DNA of 64,000 nt, from assembly GCF_026342405.1 (NCBI RefSeq), contig NZ_JAPEMU010000001.1:8804001-8868000 (forward strand). Direction: 5' to 3'. Numbering within the stretch: the first letter of the stretch is position 1; every line of letters begins with the position of its first letter. Shown in pieces: positions 8,472-17,652 of the stretch. The DNA comes from Kitasatospora sp. NBC_00240 (GTDB taxonomy: Bacteria; Actinomycetota; Actinomycetes; Streptomycetales; Streptomycetaceae). The notes under the pieces are model-generated. The model worked only from the letters and a program-made list of their open reading frames with translations, was not told where the DNA came from and ran no database searches. A program made the translations under genes and the position numbers.

Positions 8472-8501
8472 GCGTGGGCGGCGGTGTCCCGTCGCCCACG
8501 C
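8472..8501. terminator. Hairpin between convergent genes
   Basis: A 9-bp perfect stem, GCGTGGGCG (8472-8480) with CGCCCACGC (8493-8501), lies between the stop codons of the polyprenyl synthase gene and the minus-strand membrane protein gene. It is a plausible bidirectional terminator. Confidence 0.5.
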
Positions 8502-8512
8502 GCCGGCCGGAC

Positions 8513-9001
8513 TCAGTCGGAGCAGGTGGTCCTGCCGTCGACGGCGGCCTCGGCGAACAGCCGGTAGGCCTGGTCCTGGAGGTTCGCGTCGGCGAACCGG
8601 ATCCGCAGCACCGTCCAGCCGGCGTCGGTCTCCCGGGTGAAGCAGGTTTCACCGGCCCGGGGGGAGGGCTGCGCGCCCCAGCCCAGTTTCGGCAGGGCCG
8701 CCAGGTAGAAGTCGGTGACCTGCGCGGGCGTGCCGGTGTACGGGTAGTCCTGCGACGCGTACAGCATGGCGTCGCCGGAGTCGTCCACGCACTCGGCGCC
8801 GGGTTCCGGAGCGCTGGTGGGCCGCGAACCGTCGGGGACGGTGCGGAAGGCGTCGATCTGCTGGAGGGCGGAGAGCCGGTGGCTCTGGCCGTCGCAGCCG
8901 TCGGAGAGGCCGCCGAGGAGGGCCAGGCCTCCGAGGGCGACGAGAACGAGGGCCGCCAGGACGGCCAGCGTCCGGACCAGCTGGGGCCTGCGGGTCTGCA
9001 A
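8513..9001 (-). CDS. Small membrane-anchored extracytoplasmic protein
   Basis: This 162-aa protein has one N-terminal membrane segment (LVRTLAVLAALVLVALGGLA) and an outside domain with four or five cysteines. The TTG at 9001 has GGAG 6 nt upstream. A GTG at 9046 is also open but sits inside a 17-bp hairpin and has no ribosome site. No family is recognised. It lies directly downstream of the RHS gene on the same strand, which is where immunity genes of polymorphic toxins usually sit, but the hairpin at 9043-9079 separates them. The immunity role is therefore only a hypothesis. Confidence 0.65.
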   Translation of the reverse strand: MQTRRPQLVRTLAVLAALVLVALGGLALLGGLSDGCDGQSHRLSALQQIDAFRTVPDGSRPTSAPEPGAECVDDSGDAMLYASQDYPYTGTPAQVTDFYLAALPKLGWGAQPSPRAGETCFTRETDAGWTVLRIRFADANLQDQAYRLFAEAAVDGRTTCSD

Positions 9002-9042
9002 GGGGTGCTCCGGGTGCTGGGGTGCCAGGTGGGGTGATTGTC

Positions 9043-9079
9043 GCACCGGCCGGCCGCGGGATCCGCGGCCGGCCGGTGC
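9043..9079. terminator. Strong 17-bp hairpin after the RHS gene
   Basis: The arms 9043-9059 (GCACCGGCCGGCCGCGG) and 9063-9079 pair perfectly around a 3-nt loop. It lies 55 bp past the RHS stop codon and is a likely terminator for that transcript. The downstream small protein is probably transcribed separately or by read-through. Confidence 0.6.
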
Positions 9080-9133
9080 TCCTGTCAGGTCCGCGGTTCA
9101 CCCGCGCGGCGCGCGGGCGTCACGGACGCGGGG

Positions 9134-12100
9134 TCACCAGAGGATGCCCCGGTCGTACAGGTAGCGGCCCATGCTCCGCAGGCCGTACATCATCGACCAG
9201 AGGCCGCCGTACCAGAAGTAGTTGACGGCCATGTAGCGCCAGCCGTACCAGCTGCTGGCGAAGTTCCGGGCGATGTTGTTGTTGTGCTTGTCGACGGCGG
9301 TGTCGCACCGTCCGGACCTGGGGCAGGTCTCGCCGTACTCGTGGGCGTCACCGATGCGCTTCGCGCTGTAGTAGCCGAAGAAGAAGGTGAGCGCCGACTG
9401 CCACATGAAGTGCCGTACGGCGTTGTTCCTCGCCCCGCTGCCGGTCATTGCCAGGGCGATGCCGGAGATGGTCGTGGCGAGGGAGCAGCCCCAGATGCCG
9501 AGCCGACTGCAGGCCCTTGCCTCCTCGTAGTGGCGGCGCCAGTCGAAGCGGCCGTCGAGGTCGTAGCGGTTGAGCGGGTCCCCGTGGGTGTACTCGTAGG
9601 CGTTGGCGTTGCCGCCGGCCACCGGGTCGACGGACAGGAAGCGTCCGGTACCCGGGTTGTAGAGCCGCACGCCCATCAGGGTGAGGGCGGCCGGGGTCTC
9701 GGCCGAGCGCTGCTCGGCACCGATCCAGCCGTAGCGGGCGCTCGGCTGACCGGCCCGCGGGTTGCCGTACTCGTCGTAGTCGAGGACGGTCGGGGCGACG
9801 GCGGTGTCCAGCGGGAACTGGAGGGTGATGTCGCCGTGCAGGTTGGCGAGCTGGAGGACCGTGCCGCCGGTCTTGGCCGTGGTGGCGCCGAGGGCGCCGC
9901 CGGGGATGCCGACGTTGCGGGTGACCGCGCCGCCCGCGTCCTCGGTGATCCAGCGCGGGCTGTCGACGTCGCCGGCGTAGTGGTTGGTCCTGGCCCCGGT
10001 CTGGGTCCAGGTGCCGGCGTTGTTGGTCTCGGTGGTCCAGGCGCGGAAGCGCTGGGCCGCGTCGAGGGTCCAGGTCTGCCGTCCGGCGCCGGTGGTCTGC
10101 TGCTGCACGAGGTCGCTCGCGAAGTAGGAGACCGTGCTGCCCGGAAGGGCGGTGGTGCGACCGAACGCGTCGTAGACGTAGCCCGCAGTCGTCAGGCGGT
10201 CGGCACTGTCGTAGGTGTTGGTCTGGACACTGGCCCCGGAGGTGGAGCAGGTCAGGCCGCGGGCCGCGGTGGCGGTGGCCAGGGCGGTGCGGTTGGTGTT
10301 CTTGTCGAAGGTGTAGGAGCGGGTGGTGCAGACGGCGTCCACCGAGGTGTCCTGCACCTCGGTCAGGCGGCCCGCCCGGTCGTAGGTGTAGGACTGCGCC
10401 GCGGTGACGCCCGGCGTCCCGATGTGGGTGGCCTGCTGGCCGTGGACGGTCTCGGTGATGCCGTCCGACACCAGGACGAGGCCGTCGCTGTCACGGGTGT
10501 AGGTGCGGTTGACGGCCGCGCCCGACGGGTCCTGACGGGTGGTCATGGTGTAACCGCCGGGAAGGCCCTGGGACACGATGGTGCCGTCGGCGTCGTAGCG
10601 GGGGGTGAAGGTGCCGGCGACGGAGTCCGTCATCGAGGTCACCGTTCCGCGGGGCTCCACCGCGGTGTCGTAGGTGTAGGTGGTGGTGGACGGGACGCTG
10701 TCGACGACCTTGGTCGCCCGGTTCAGGGCGTCGTACTCGGTGGTCGTGACACCGCCGTTGGCGTCGGTGTAGGTGATCAGGCGCCCGAGCGCGTCGTACG
10801 CCTTGGTGATGGTGCCTCCGGAGGCGGAGGTCTGGCCGGTCACCGCGCCGGTCGTCGGGTCGTAGCTGACGGTGACGGCGGGAACCGTGGCTCCGACGCC
10901 CCCCGAGACGGTGGTGGTGACGGGCCGGCCGGCCGCGTCCGCGGTGACGGTGGTGGTGCGGGTGACCCCGCCCGTGCTCTCGTCGGTCTGGGTGACCTGG
11001 CCGAACAGGCCGTACTGCACGGTCTTGGTGGTGAGCTGGGCGGGGTTGGAGCCGCCGCCGGTGATGTCACCGGCGGGAGCGGTGCGGCAGACCAGGTCGG
11101 CCCACTCGGGGCGGCCGGCGCAGGGGCCGGTACCGCCGGCGGTGTAGTAGGTGATCCGGGTGCTGCCGGCGTCCGAACCGTTCGAGGCGGGCAGGCTGGT
11201 GGACGCCACCCGGCCCTGGCTGTCGTAGCCGGTGGTGGAGGTCAGGGCGAGGCCGCCGGCGTCCTTGACCGTCCGGGTGCTCAGGCCGAGCGCCCAGTCG
11301 TAGCCGTTGGTGTCGGTACGGGTCTCGGCGAAGGTGTCGGGCCAGGCCCGGAGCCAGCCGCCGGTCGTGGTGCTGGTGACCTGGTCCTTGATCTTGGCGG
11401 TGCCGTCGGTGGGACGGCCCTCGTCGTAGGCCTTCACCGTGCGGGTCCGGGCCACGGCCTGCGTGTCGGCCTTGGCCAGGACGGTCGCTCCGGACATCGC
11501 GTCGGCGCCGAGGGTGATGCGGTGCAGGGGGCCGAAGGACTCGGTCTCCCGCTGGCCGTCGGCGGTGTAGAGGGTGCTGGAGGAGAGCAGCCGGGCCCGG
11601 TCGCCGGACGGCAGCGAGTTGATGCCCAGGTCGGCGAGCCGTGCCTGGTCGCCGGCGCCGGCACCGATCGCGAGCTCACGGTTGGCCGCGGTCAGGCTGC
11701 GGACCTGGTTGCCCCACTTGTCGTACTCGAGGGTGGTGATCCGGTGTCCCGGCGCCGCCGAGTTCACCTGGCTGCCCGAGGCGTTGAGGTAGGTGACGAC
11801 CGCGCGGCCGTACGCGCCCTGGGTCAGGTTCGCGCCGTTGTCGGACGCGGGGACCTGGTCGGGCGGGAAGACGGCGGTGGCGTCCGTCGGCAGGTCGGTC
11901 TGGCCCCAGGTGGCCCCGGCGGTGGCCGAGAGGTCCTCGGGCGCCTTGGCGCCCGAGAGCGGGACGCCGTAGACGAAGCTCGTGGTGGCGGTGCCGTTCA
12001 CGGTGTTCGTCGTACCGGGGGCGAGGGTGTTGGTCCACGTCCTGGTGAGCATGCCTTCGCCGGCGGCCGGGCTGCTCGGGACGTTCCCGTAGGCCATGTG

Positions 12101-15100
12101 GTGGCCGCCGGCGGCGCCGGGGGGCACGACCGCGGACAGCGCGCCCTCGGCCGCGGTGCCGACGACATAGTCGTACTGGGTGGTGGACGAGGTGCCCAGT
12201 CGCGGGTCCCACTCCTGGCGCAGCGCGCCGGTGCTGTCGTAGCGGTAGGCCGCCACGTCGGTCGCGGTCGCGTTCGCGGCGCCGGGGGCGGTGGCCCACA
12301 GCTTGACCGCGCTGACCTGGCCGGTGAAGTCACCGAACTCCGAGCTGCCTCCGGTGCCGGTGGCCGTCGTGCTGCCGGCGTAGACGAACTGCAGCGCGCG
12401 GCAGCCCTTGACGCTCAGGTCGAGAGCGCAGGCGGCGGCGGTGACGGCGGAGGTCGGGGCGACGACCAGCCTCGGCCGGACCAGCGCCTTGCCGTTCATC
12501 GTCACGCTCTCGGACAGCACCTTCAGGGTGGTGTCCGAGAGGCCTTCCAGCAGACTGGAGTTGACGGTCCAGGTGGTGGCGGCCTGGTCGGCCTTGCCGA
12601 AGGTCAGGACGGCGCCCTCGGTGTCGGTGAGGGTGAAGTCCCCGGCCGAGAAGGCGCCCGTCAGGGTCAGGTTCTCGCTGCCGGTCTCGGGGGTCCAGCC
12701 GTTGCCGGTCGCCTTCGCGGTGAACGCGACGGTCGAGCCGTCGGCGGCCACCAGGTCCAGCGCGTTCGCGGACGACTGGCGGATCTCGGTGAACCCGGAG
12801 GTCATCGAGGCGGCACTGACGCCGGACAGCCAGCCCGGGCCGAAGATCGGCGCCTGGCCCTGCTGGTTGCGTGCCGCGTACGGGTTGCGTGAGGAGTGGC
12901 TGCGGGCGACGGTCATCCCGAAGAAGGACGCGTCGGTCGCGCTGGTGGTGAGGTCACCGGTGAGCAGGTTGACCGTGCCGGGCCCGGCCTGCGTCGTGGC
13001 GGCGCCGTCGGCCTTGCGGTCGACGGTCACCTGGACCGACTCGGACGTCAACGCGGCGCTGTTCGGGCCGGTGAAGTCCGCCCGCACCTGCACGGTGCCG
13101 TCCGGGTTGACGGTGGAGGTGGCGTTCCAGGCGAGCGCCGGGCTCCTGCCCGCGGTCAGTGCCACCGGCCAGGCCGTCAGCGCGGTGCCCCCGATGGTCA
13201 CGTCACCGACGGGGACGGGCACCCAGGCGTCGGCGTCCGAACGCCGCCAGGAGAACGTCACGTTGTCGTACTTGCTGCCGTCGGCCTCGGCGGCCAGCGG
13301 CACCCGGGCCGCGGTGCGGGTCCCGTCGTTCGGCGCGGTCACGCCGGCGCCGGCCTGGAAGGTGTAGGAGAGGGTCTCCGACCTGTTGTCCGCCCGGTCG
13401 GTGGTCCGCACCTGGAGGACGTTGGTGCCGGCCTTCACCGGGCTCGCGGTGATGCTCACCGGCGTGGTGGTCCCACCGGTGGCGACCTTGGTCCAGGTGG
13501 CGCCGTCCACGGACCACTCGAGGGCGCTCTGGTCGCCGGTGGGCGGGGTCAGGGTGAAGACGCCGGGCTGACCGGCGCCCTTGACCCACTGACCGGCCGG
13601 GTAGTCGGTCGAGGTGACCGAGACCGGCGCCGAGGGGGCCGAGGTGTCGACGGTGAAGAAGGCCCACGCCGACCAGCCGGTGTTGTAGTGCAGGCCGTCG
13701 TACGGAGAGGTACGGAACTTGTACGTCTTGCCGTTGGCGAGGACGCCGGCCGGCACGGTCACCGTGGCGGGCTCGCCGGACGGGACGTACGGCGAGACCA
13801 GGACGTTGCCGACCTGGGTGTCGGTCGCGGCGTCGAAGATCTGGAAGGTTCCGTCGACCTTGTCGTTGTTCGGGTCGACGAAGGTGTCCCGCAGCGTCGG
13901 CGTGGTCGAGTCGACCCACCAGATGCCGGCGGTGTCCTTGTAGAAGGGGGAGCCGGCCTGCTGGTCGGTGCCCGTGCGCGGCCGGTAGTTGTAGTTCACC
14001 GTCAGCTTGGGCACGTTGCTCGCCGCGTTGGCGGAGTTCACCTCCTTCCAGTACTTGGTGCTGGTCTCGTCCGGGGCCCGCAGGCCCATGCCGGAGGTGG
14101 TCTTCTTGGCCGACGTCCAGGTCTGCACCAGGTTGGTGACGTCCGCGTTGATCCACCCGTCGCCGCCGCAGGCGTCCCGGCCCTTGGTCTCGGTGGAGGT
14201 GGCCTTCTTGGTGTTCCAGGTCGGCTGGGCGGTCCACCGCGAGGCGGTGGAGGCCAGGCCGGTGTCCCAGACCTCCCAGGTGTACGGCAGGCAGTCGCTG
14301 TTGCCGGAGTGGAAGTTGAACAGCGACAGGTTCGCGCTGGTGATCAGCGCGTCGGCGATCGGGCCGGTGTTCCAGTTGATGAAGGAGCGGGCCTGCCGGG
14401 ACGAGCCGTCGGCGTTCTTGGTGCCCGAGTTGCCCCAGTAGATCTCGGTGTCGGCCGACCAGTCGACCGTCTCGCCCTGCTGCACCCGGGTGTCGAAGAC
14501 GTTGCCCAGAGCGGTGGTGGACGGGTCCACGGTGAGCGGGTAGCGCGTCCTGGGGTCGGCCATGAACGCGGCGTCGGGGGTGAACACCAGGTCGATGTTC
14601 GCGCCGTGCTGGACGACCTTCAGGTCCACCTTGGCCTGGTGGGGGTGCTCGCTCGAACCCTCCGCGGCGCTTGCGTCCCACATCACCGGCGCCGGCAGCA
14701 CCGCCCGCACCTCACCCGACCTGGCATCGGTGAACTGCACTCCGCCGTCGGCCTGCGGCTGCGCCAGCAGGCCCTTGGCCTTCAGCGGCATGGTGTACGT
14801 GAAGCCGGCCGCGGCCGGGCGCTGCTTGAGCGTCACGTACTGCTCGAAGCCGGTGCGCGTCGCCTCGACGACCAGGTCGGCCGCGCCGTCGGCGACGGCG
14901 TCCTGGTAGGTGGCCCTGGTGCCGTCCAGGACGGGCTTGGGCAGGCCGCCCTTCCACTGCAGCTCGACCTGCTGCTCGCCCTGACCGAGCGTCACCAGCG
15001 TGCGGTCCTCGCCCTTGCCGGACTGTGCCTCGGCGAGCGACTTCGAGCGGGTGCCGCCCGCGCCGGCCAGCTTAAGGCCCTGGGGGTGCGCCTTGGGCGC

Positions 15101-15475
15101 CACCGAACCGTCCGCGCCGGCCTGCAGGGTGAGGTCGACGTCGACCCAGGTGCCGTCCTTGCGGTACCGCACCGGGCCCGCGAACAGGTCGGACGTCAGC
15201 GAACCGTCCTTGTTCACCCAGGTGGTGGAGGTTTCCGTCCGCTCGGACAGTGCCTCGACCCGCTGGCCCGACAGCCGGGCGGCGACGCGTGCCGACGGGA
15301 TGTCGGCGGCGGACGCCGGTGCCGGCTTCGCGGTGTCCCCGGTCGGCGCGGCGGCGAACGCGGCCTCCGACCCGGCGAGCAGCGAGACGGCGACGGCCAG
15401 CGCCACCGACCCGCTCAGTATCCGGAACGCGGCGGGCGACCTGCGCCCGCCTCTTCCGGCTATGTACCCACTCAT
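9134..15475 (-). CDS. Giant secreted RHS/YD-repeat polymorphic toxin-like protein
   Basis: About 2113 residues. ATG 15475 is favoured because AAGGAG sits 5 nt upstream; ATGs at 15478 and 15499 are in frame. A signal peptide (FRILSGSVALAVAVSLLAGS then AAFA) sends it out by Sec. The N-terminal third contains a DNRLRE-like carbohydrate-protein domain (FDTRVQQGETVDWSADTEIY region) and Ig-like segments. The middle is a long series of YD repeats that would form a cocoon. The RHS-associated core ends at NAYEYTHGDPLNRYDLDGR. The last ~137 residues are a variable tip with RHFMWQSALT, GDAHE and DKHNNNIAR, resembling the DUF6973-type C-terminal domain. I infer contact-dependent competition with other bacteria. 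No dedicated immunity gene is certain. Confidence 0.9.
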   Translation of the reverse strand: MSGYIAGRGGRRSPAAFRILSGSVALAVAVSLLAGSEAAFAAAPTGDTAKPAPASAADIPSARVAARLSGQRVEALSERTETSTTWVNKDGSLTSDLFAGPVRYRKDGTWVDVDLTLQAGADGSVAPKAHPQGLKLAGAGGTRSKSLAEAQSGKGEDRTLVTLGQGEQQVELQWKGGLPKPVLDGTRATYQDAVADGAADLVVEATRTGFEQYVTLKQRPAAAGFTYTMPLKAKGLLAQPQADGGVQFTDARSGEVRAVLPAPVMWDASAAEGSSEHPHQAKVDLKVVQHGANIDLVFTPDAAFMADPRTRYPLTVDPSTTALGNVFDTRVQQGETVDWSADTEIYWGNSGTKNADGSSRQARSFINWNTGPIADALITSANLSLFNFHSGNSDCLPYTWEVWDTGLASTASRWTAQPTWNTKKATSTETKGRDACGGDGWINADVTNLVQTWTSAKKTTSGMGLRAPDETSTKYWKEVNSANAASNVPKLTVNYNYRPRTGTDQQAGSPFYKDTAGIWWVDSTTPTLRDTFVDPNNDKVDGTFQIFDAATDTQVGNVLVSPYVPSGEPATVTVPAGVLANGKTYKFRTSPYDGLHYNTGWSAWAFFTVDTSAPSAPVSVTSTDYPAGQWVKGAGQPGVFTLTPPTGDQSALEWSVDGATWTKVATGGTTTPVSITASPVKAGTNVLQVRTTDRADNRSETLSYTFQAGAGVTAPNDGTRTAARVPLAAEADGSKYDNVTFSWRRSDADAWVPVPVGDVTIGGTALTAWPVALTAGRSPALAWNATSTVNPDGTVQVRADFTGPNSAALTSESVQVTVDRKADGAATTQAGPGTVNLLTGDLTTSATDASFFGMTVARSHSSRNPYAARNQQGQAPIFGPGWLSGVSAASMTSGFTEIRQSSANALDLVAADGSTVAFTAKATGNGWTPETGSENLTLTGAFSAGDFTLTDTEGAVLTFGKADQAATTWTVNSSLLEGLSDTTLKVLSESVTMNGKALVRPRLVVAPTSAVTAAACALDLSVKGCRALQFVYAGSTTATGTGGSSEFGDFTGQVSAVKLWATAPGAANATATDVAAYRYDSTGALRQEWDPRLGTSSTTQYDYVVGTAAEGALSAVVPPGAAGGHHMAYGNVPSSPAAGEGMLTRTWTNTLAPGTTNTVNGTATTSFVYGVPLSGAKAPEDLSATAGATWGQTDLPTDATAVFPPDQVPASDNGANLTQGAYGRAVVTYLNASGSQVNSAAPGHRITTLEYDKWGNQVRSLTAANRELAIGAGAGDQARLADLGINSLPSGDRARLLSSSTLYTADGQRETESFGPLHRITLGADAMSGATVLAKADTQAVARTRTVKAYDEGRPTDGTAKIKDQVTSTTTGGWLRAWPDTFAETRTDTNGYDWALGLSTRTVKDAGGLALTSTTGYDSQGRVASTSLPASNGSDAGSTRITYYTAGGTGPCAGRPEWADLVCRTAPAGDITGGGSNPAQLTTKTVQYGLFGQVTQTDESTGGVTRTTTVTADAAGRPVTTTVSGGVGATVPAVTVSYDPTTGAVTGQTSASGGTITKAYDALGRLITYTDANGGVTTTEYDALNRATKVVDSVPSTTTYTYDTAVEPRGTVTSMTDSVAGTFTPRYDADGTIVSQGLPGGYTMTTRQDPSGAAVNRTYTRDSDGLVLVSDGITETVHGQQATHIGTPGVTAAQSYTYDRAGRLTEVQDTSVDAVCTTRSYTFDKNTNRTALATATAARGLTCSTSGASVQTNTYDSADRLTTAGYVYDAFGRTTALPGSTVSYFASDLVQQQTTGAGRQTWTLDAAQRFRAWTTETNNAGTWTQTGARTNHYAGDVDSPRWITEDAGGAVTRNVGIPGGALGATTAKTGGTVLQLANLHGDITLQFPLDTAVAPTVLDYDEYGNPRAGQPSARYGWIGAEQRSAETPAALTLMGVRLYNPGTGRFLSVDPVAGGNANAYEYTHGDPLNRYDLDGRFDWRRHYEEARACSRLGIWGCSLATTISGIALAMTGSGARNNAVRHFMWQSALTFFFGYYSAKRIGDAHEYGETCPRSGRCDTAVDKHNNNIARNFASSWYGWRYMAVNYFWYGGLWSMMYGLRSMGRYLYDRGILW

Positions 15476-15959
15476 CATCACTCCTTGACTTGCCGTCATG
15501 CTGGCGGCAGTACGGCGGAGTGTAAGGCTTGGGTAAAGTGTTGGTGATCATGCCAAATCGCACGAAGTGGCCAAAAGCGGCCGCTCGGTCGGTCAATCGT
15601 TATCGATCTTCATCTTCCCCGCACATGAACCGCGGCGTCCGAGAAAGCTGTGACCTGGGGATATGGACGTCCTGGCCATTGACTGCCGCGCCATCGAGGC
15701 GGTATGTCGACAACCGTCGGCGGATTCGGGAAGGTGCGGGCGTCGCTCGGCGCGCGGCCCGGGCGAGGAAGGCGTCGACGGACAGGTCGTCAGGGCCTGG
15801 CTCTCCGGGGAGAGAAGTGAGGGTTCTGTGGAAGATGTGAATTAATTTCTTGAGTGAGCGTCAGGCGTGGCCCGAGGGAGGGGCCGGGCGAGGGCCCGCG
15901 CCCCCGTCCGCTGGAAACGCCAGGGTGCGTCCGGCGGCGTCCGGCTCGTGCTCGCCCGG
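15476..15959. other. 484-bp non-coding region between RHS and PP2C genes
   Basis: The region near 15500-15640 is noticeably lower in GC than its neighbours and should hold the RHS promoter. The rest, up to the PP2C stop codon, has no open frame with convincing codon use. AGCGGCCGCT near 15578 is a short palindrome. No clear promoter hexamers or operator were found. Confidence 0.4.
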
Positions 15960-17141
15960 CTAGCGCTCGTCCGGCTCGTCCGGCTCGTGCCCGCCCGGCT
16001 CGTCCGGTCCGGCGAGACTGCCCGGGGGACGCCACTGGGCGGGGGTGCGGCGCAGTGACAGGGCGGCGATGTCGTCGCGCCGGGCGCCGGCGGTGAACCG
16101 GTCGATGTCGGTCCGCAGGGCGGTGAGCAGCTCCGCCGGGGGCAGCGGGGCCAGGCGGGGGAGCCGGCGGTCGAGCGGGTAGAAGCGGCCCTGGGGGTCA
16201 CGGGCCTCCGTCACGCCGTCGGTGTACAGCAGCAGGGTGGTCCGTGGCGGGAGGTCGAACCAGCCGACGGTGCGCGGGCTGTCGGCGAGGGAGGCCAGGC
16301 CGAGGGGTACGGCGGTCTCCGCGATCGGGACGGACCGGCTGCCGTCCTCGTCGATCAGGTACGGCTGCAGGTGGCCGCAGTTGACCACCTGGACACCGGC
16401 CGCACCGTCGATGCTCAGGGCGAGCGCGGTGACGAACCGTGACGGTTCCTCGTTCTCCTCGGCGAAGGCGTTGTGGCGGACCACCGCGTCCTCCAGGGCG
16501 TCGACCACGGCGGTGAGGGTGGGTTCCCGGAAGGCCGCCTCGCGGAACGCCCCGAGGACGGCGAAGCCGGCGCCGATCGCGGCCAGGCCCTTGCCCTGGA
16601 CGTCGCCGATCAGGACCCTGGTGCCGTAGGGCGAGCTGACGATCTCGTAGATGTCCCCGCCGACCAGCCGGTCCTCCTCGACCGGGGAGTACAGGCCGTC
16701 CACCATGACCTGCCGGGTGACCACCGGCAGCGGGCGCAGAATCTGCCGCTGCAGGGTGACCAGGGTGGACCGCAGCCGGTCCAGTTCGCGCTGCCGGGAC
16801 GTCCGCCAGAAGCAGGCCGCGACGGCCAGGGCCTGGAAGGCCAGGGCGGCGATGGTCGCGGCGACGACGTCGCCGCGGTGCGCGGGGTGCTCGTAGACGA
16901 ACGAGGCCCAGAGGCCGACCATCGCCCAGGCCGAGGCGATGACCGTCTGGCGGACGCTGCCCAGCCCCGCGACCAGCGCCGGCAGCACGATCAGCAGGGG
17001 TGAGAGCCGGCCCGCGGTGCTGGTGGTCACGGCGAGCAGTACGACCAACAGGGTGACCGTGATCAGGCCCGGCCAGAACACCCGGGCGTTCAGCGCGGAG
17101 GCGTCGGCCCCGGCCTCCCGGGGGGTCGGTGCAGCGGTCAT
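15960..17141 (-). CDS. Membrane-bound PP2C-family (SpoIIE-type) protein phosphatase
   Basis: This 393-aa protein starts at ATG 17141 with AGAGGA just upstream. Residues ~18-130 form four or five hydrophobic helices. A short coiled stretch (RQRELDRLRSTLVTLQRQIL) leads into the phosphatase domain. The metal-binding motifs are present: GGDIYE (usually GGDxYD), GDVQGKG, and RRDDIAAL near the end. Such proteins dephosphorylate anti-anti-sigma factors in Streptomyces stress and development signalling. No sigma-factor partner lies next to it. The C-terminus is an acidic repeat-like tail (EPGGHEPDEPDER). Confidence 0.9.
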   Translation of the reverse strand: MTAAPTPREAGADASALNARVFWPGLITVTLLVVLLAVTTSTAGRLSPLLIVLPALVAGLGSVRQTVIASAWAMVGLWASFVYEHPAHRGDVVAATIAALAFQALAVAACFWRTSRQRELDRLRSTLVTLQRQILRPLPVVTRQVMVDGLYSPVEEDRLVGGDIYEIVSSPYGTRVLIGDVQGKGLAAIGAGFAVLGAFREAAFREPTLTAVVDALEDAVVRHNAFAEENEEPSRFVTALALSIDGAAGVQVVNCGHLQPYLIDEDGSRSVPIAETAVPLGLASLADSPRTVGWFDLPPRTTLLLYTDGVTEARDPQGRFYPLDRRLPRLAPLPPAELLTALRTDIDRFTAGARRDDIAALSLRRTPAQWRPPGSLAGPDEPGGHEPDEPDER

Positions 17142-17652
17142 CTGTCCTCTCCTGGCCCCGCCTCGGCCCTCGGCGAGCGACGGCCGTGGTCCTGGACTGC
17201 GAGTTCCTCTGCATCCATTGCCTCGCGCCGCGCCCGTCGCCGCCACCGGACCGGCCGGCGGGGGATTCGCCCGCGGGACCGGTCGGGAGCTGGGGTGCGG
17301 CCCGCTTCCGTACGCACCGGCCCGCTGCCCCGCCCCGCCCTGCCGGCCCGTGCGCGCGAATCCCCGGATCACGGCGGTCGCGCGGAGTAGCGTTGCGGCG
17401 GGCACGGGACGGACCTGCCGAGGTCCGCGCCCAGGTCGGCGCGTGTTCGGACCTCGAGGCACCCGGACGCGCACCTGGACGCGCGCCCGGGCCGGGCACC
17501 GCTGTTCCCGGGGCGTGTCGAGCGGCCGGTGCGGGGCGGTCGGTGCGGGGCGGTCGCCGTCGAGGCCCCGGCCGCACGGCGCCCGTGCCGTCACCCGACC
17601 ACCCGACCACCCGACCACCCGAGCACCTACCGGACGACCAGGGGAGAACGCG
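17142..17652. other. 511-bp divergent intergenic region
   Basis: The region separates the phosphatase gene from the oxidoreductase gene and must contain both promoters. No well-formed hexamers were identified. At about 17590-17625 the 8-bp unit ACCCGACC repeats in tandem (a short microsatellite). No convincing gene is present. Confidence 0.4.

Noticed and set aside
9038..12892. Very long plus-strand open frame opposite the RHS gene (over 1200 codons)
   Set aside because: It is a Gly/Val/Arg-rich antisense shadow produced by high GC in the third codon position. The minus-strand RHS protein has coherent domains and a ribosome site.
15529..15840. Possible 103-codon gene between RHS and PP2C genes
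   Set aside because: Lower-GC start region, unbiased codon use, no ribosome site and no family resemblance.
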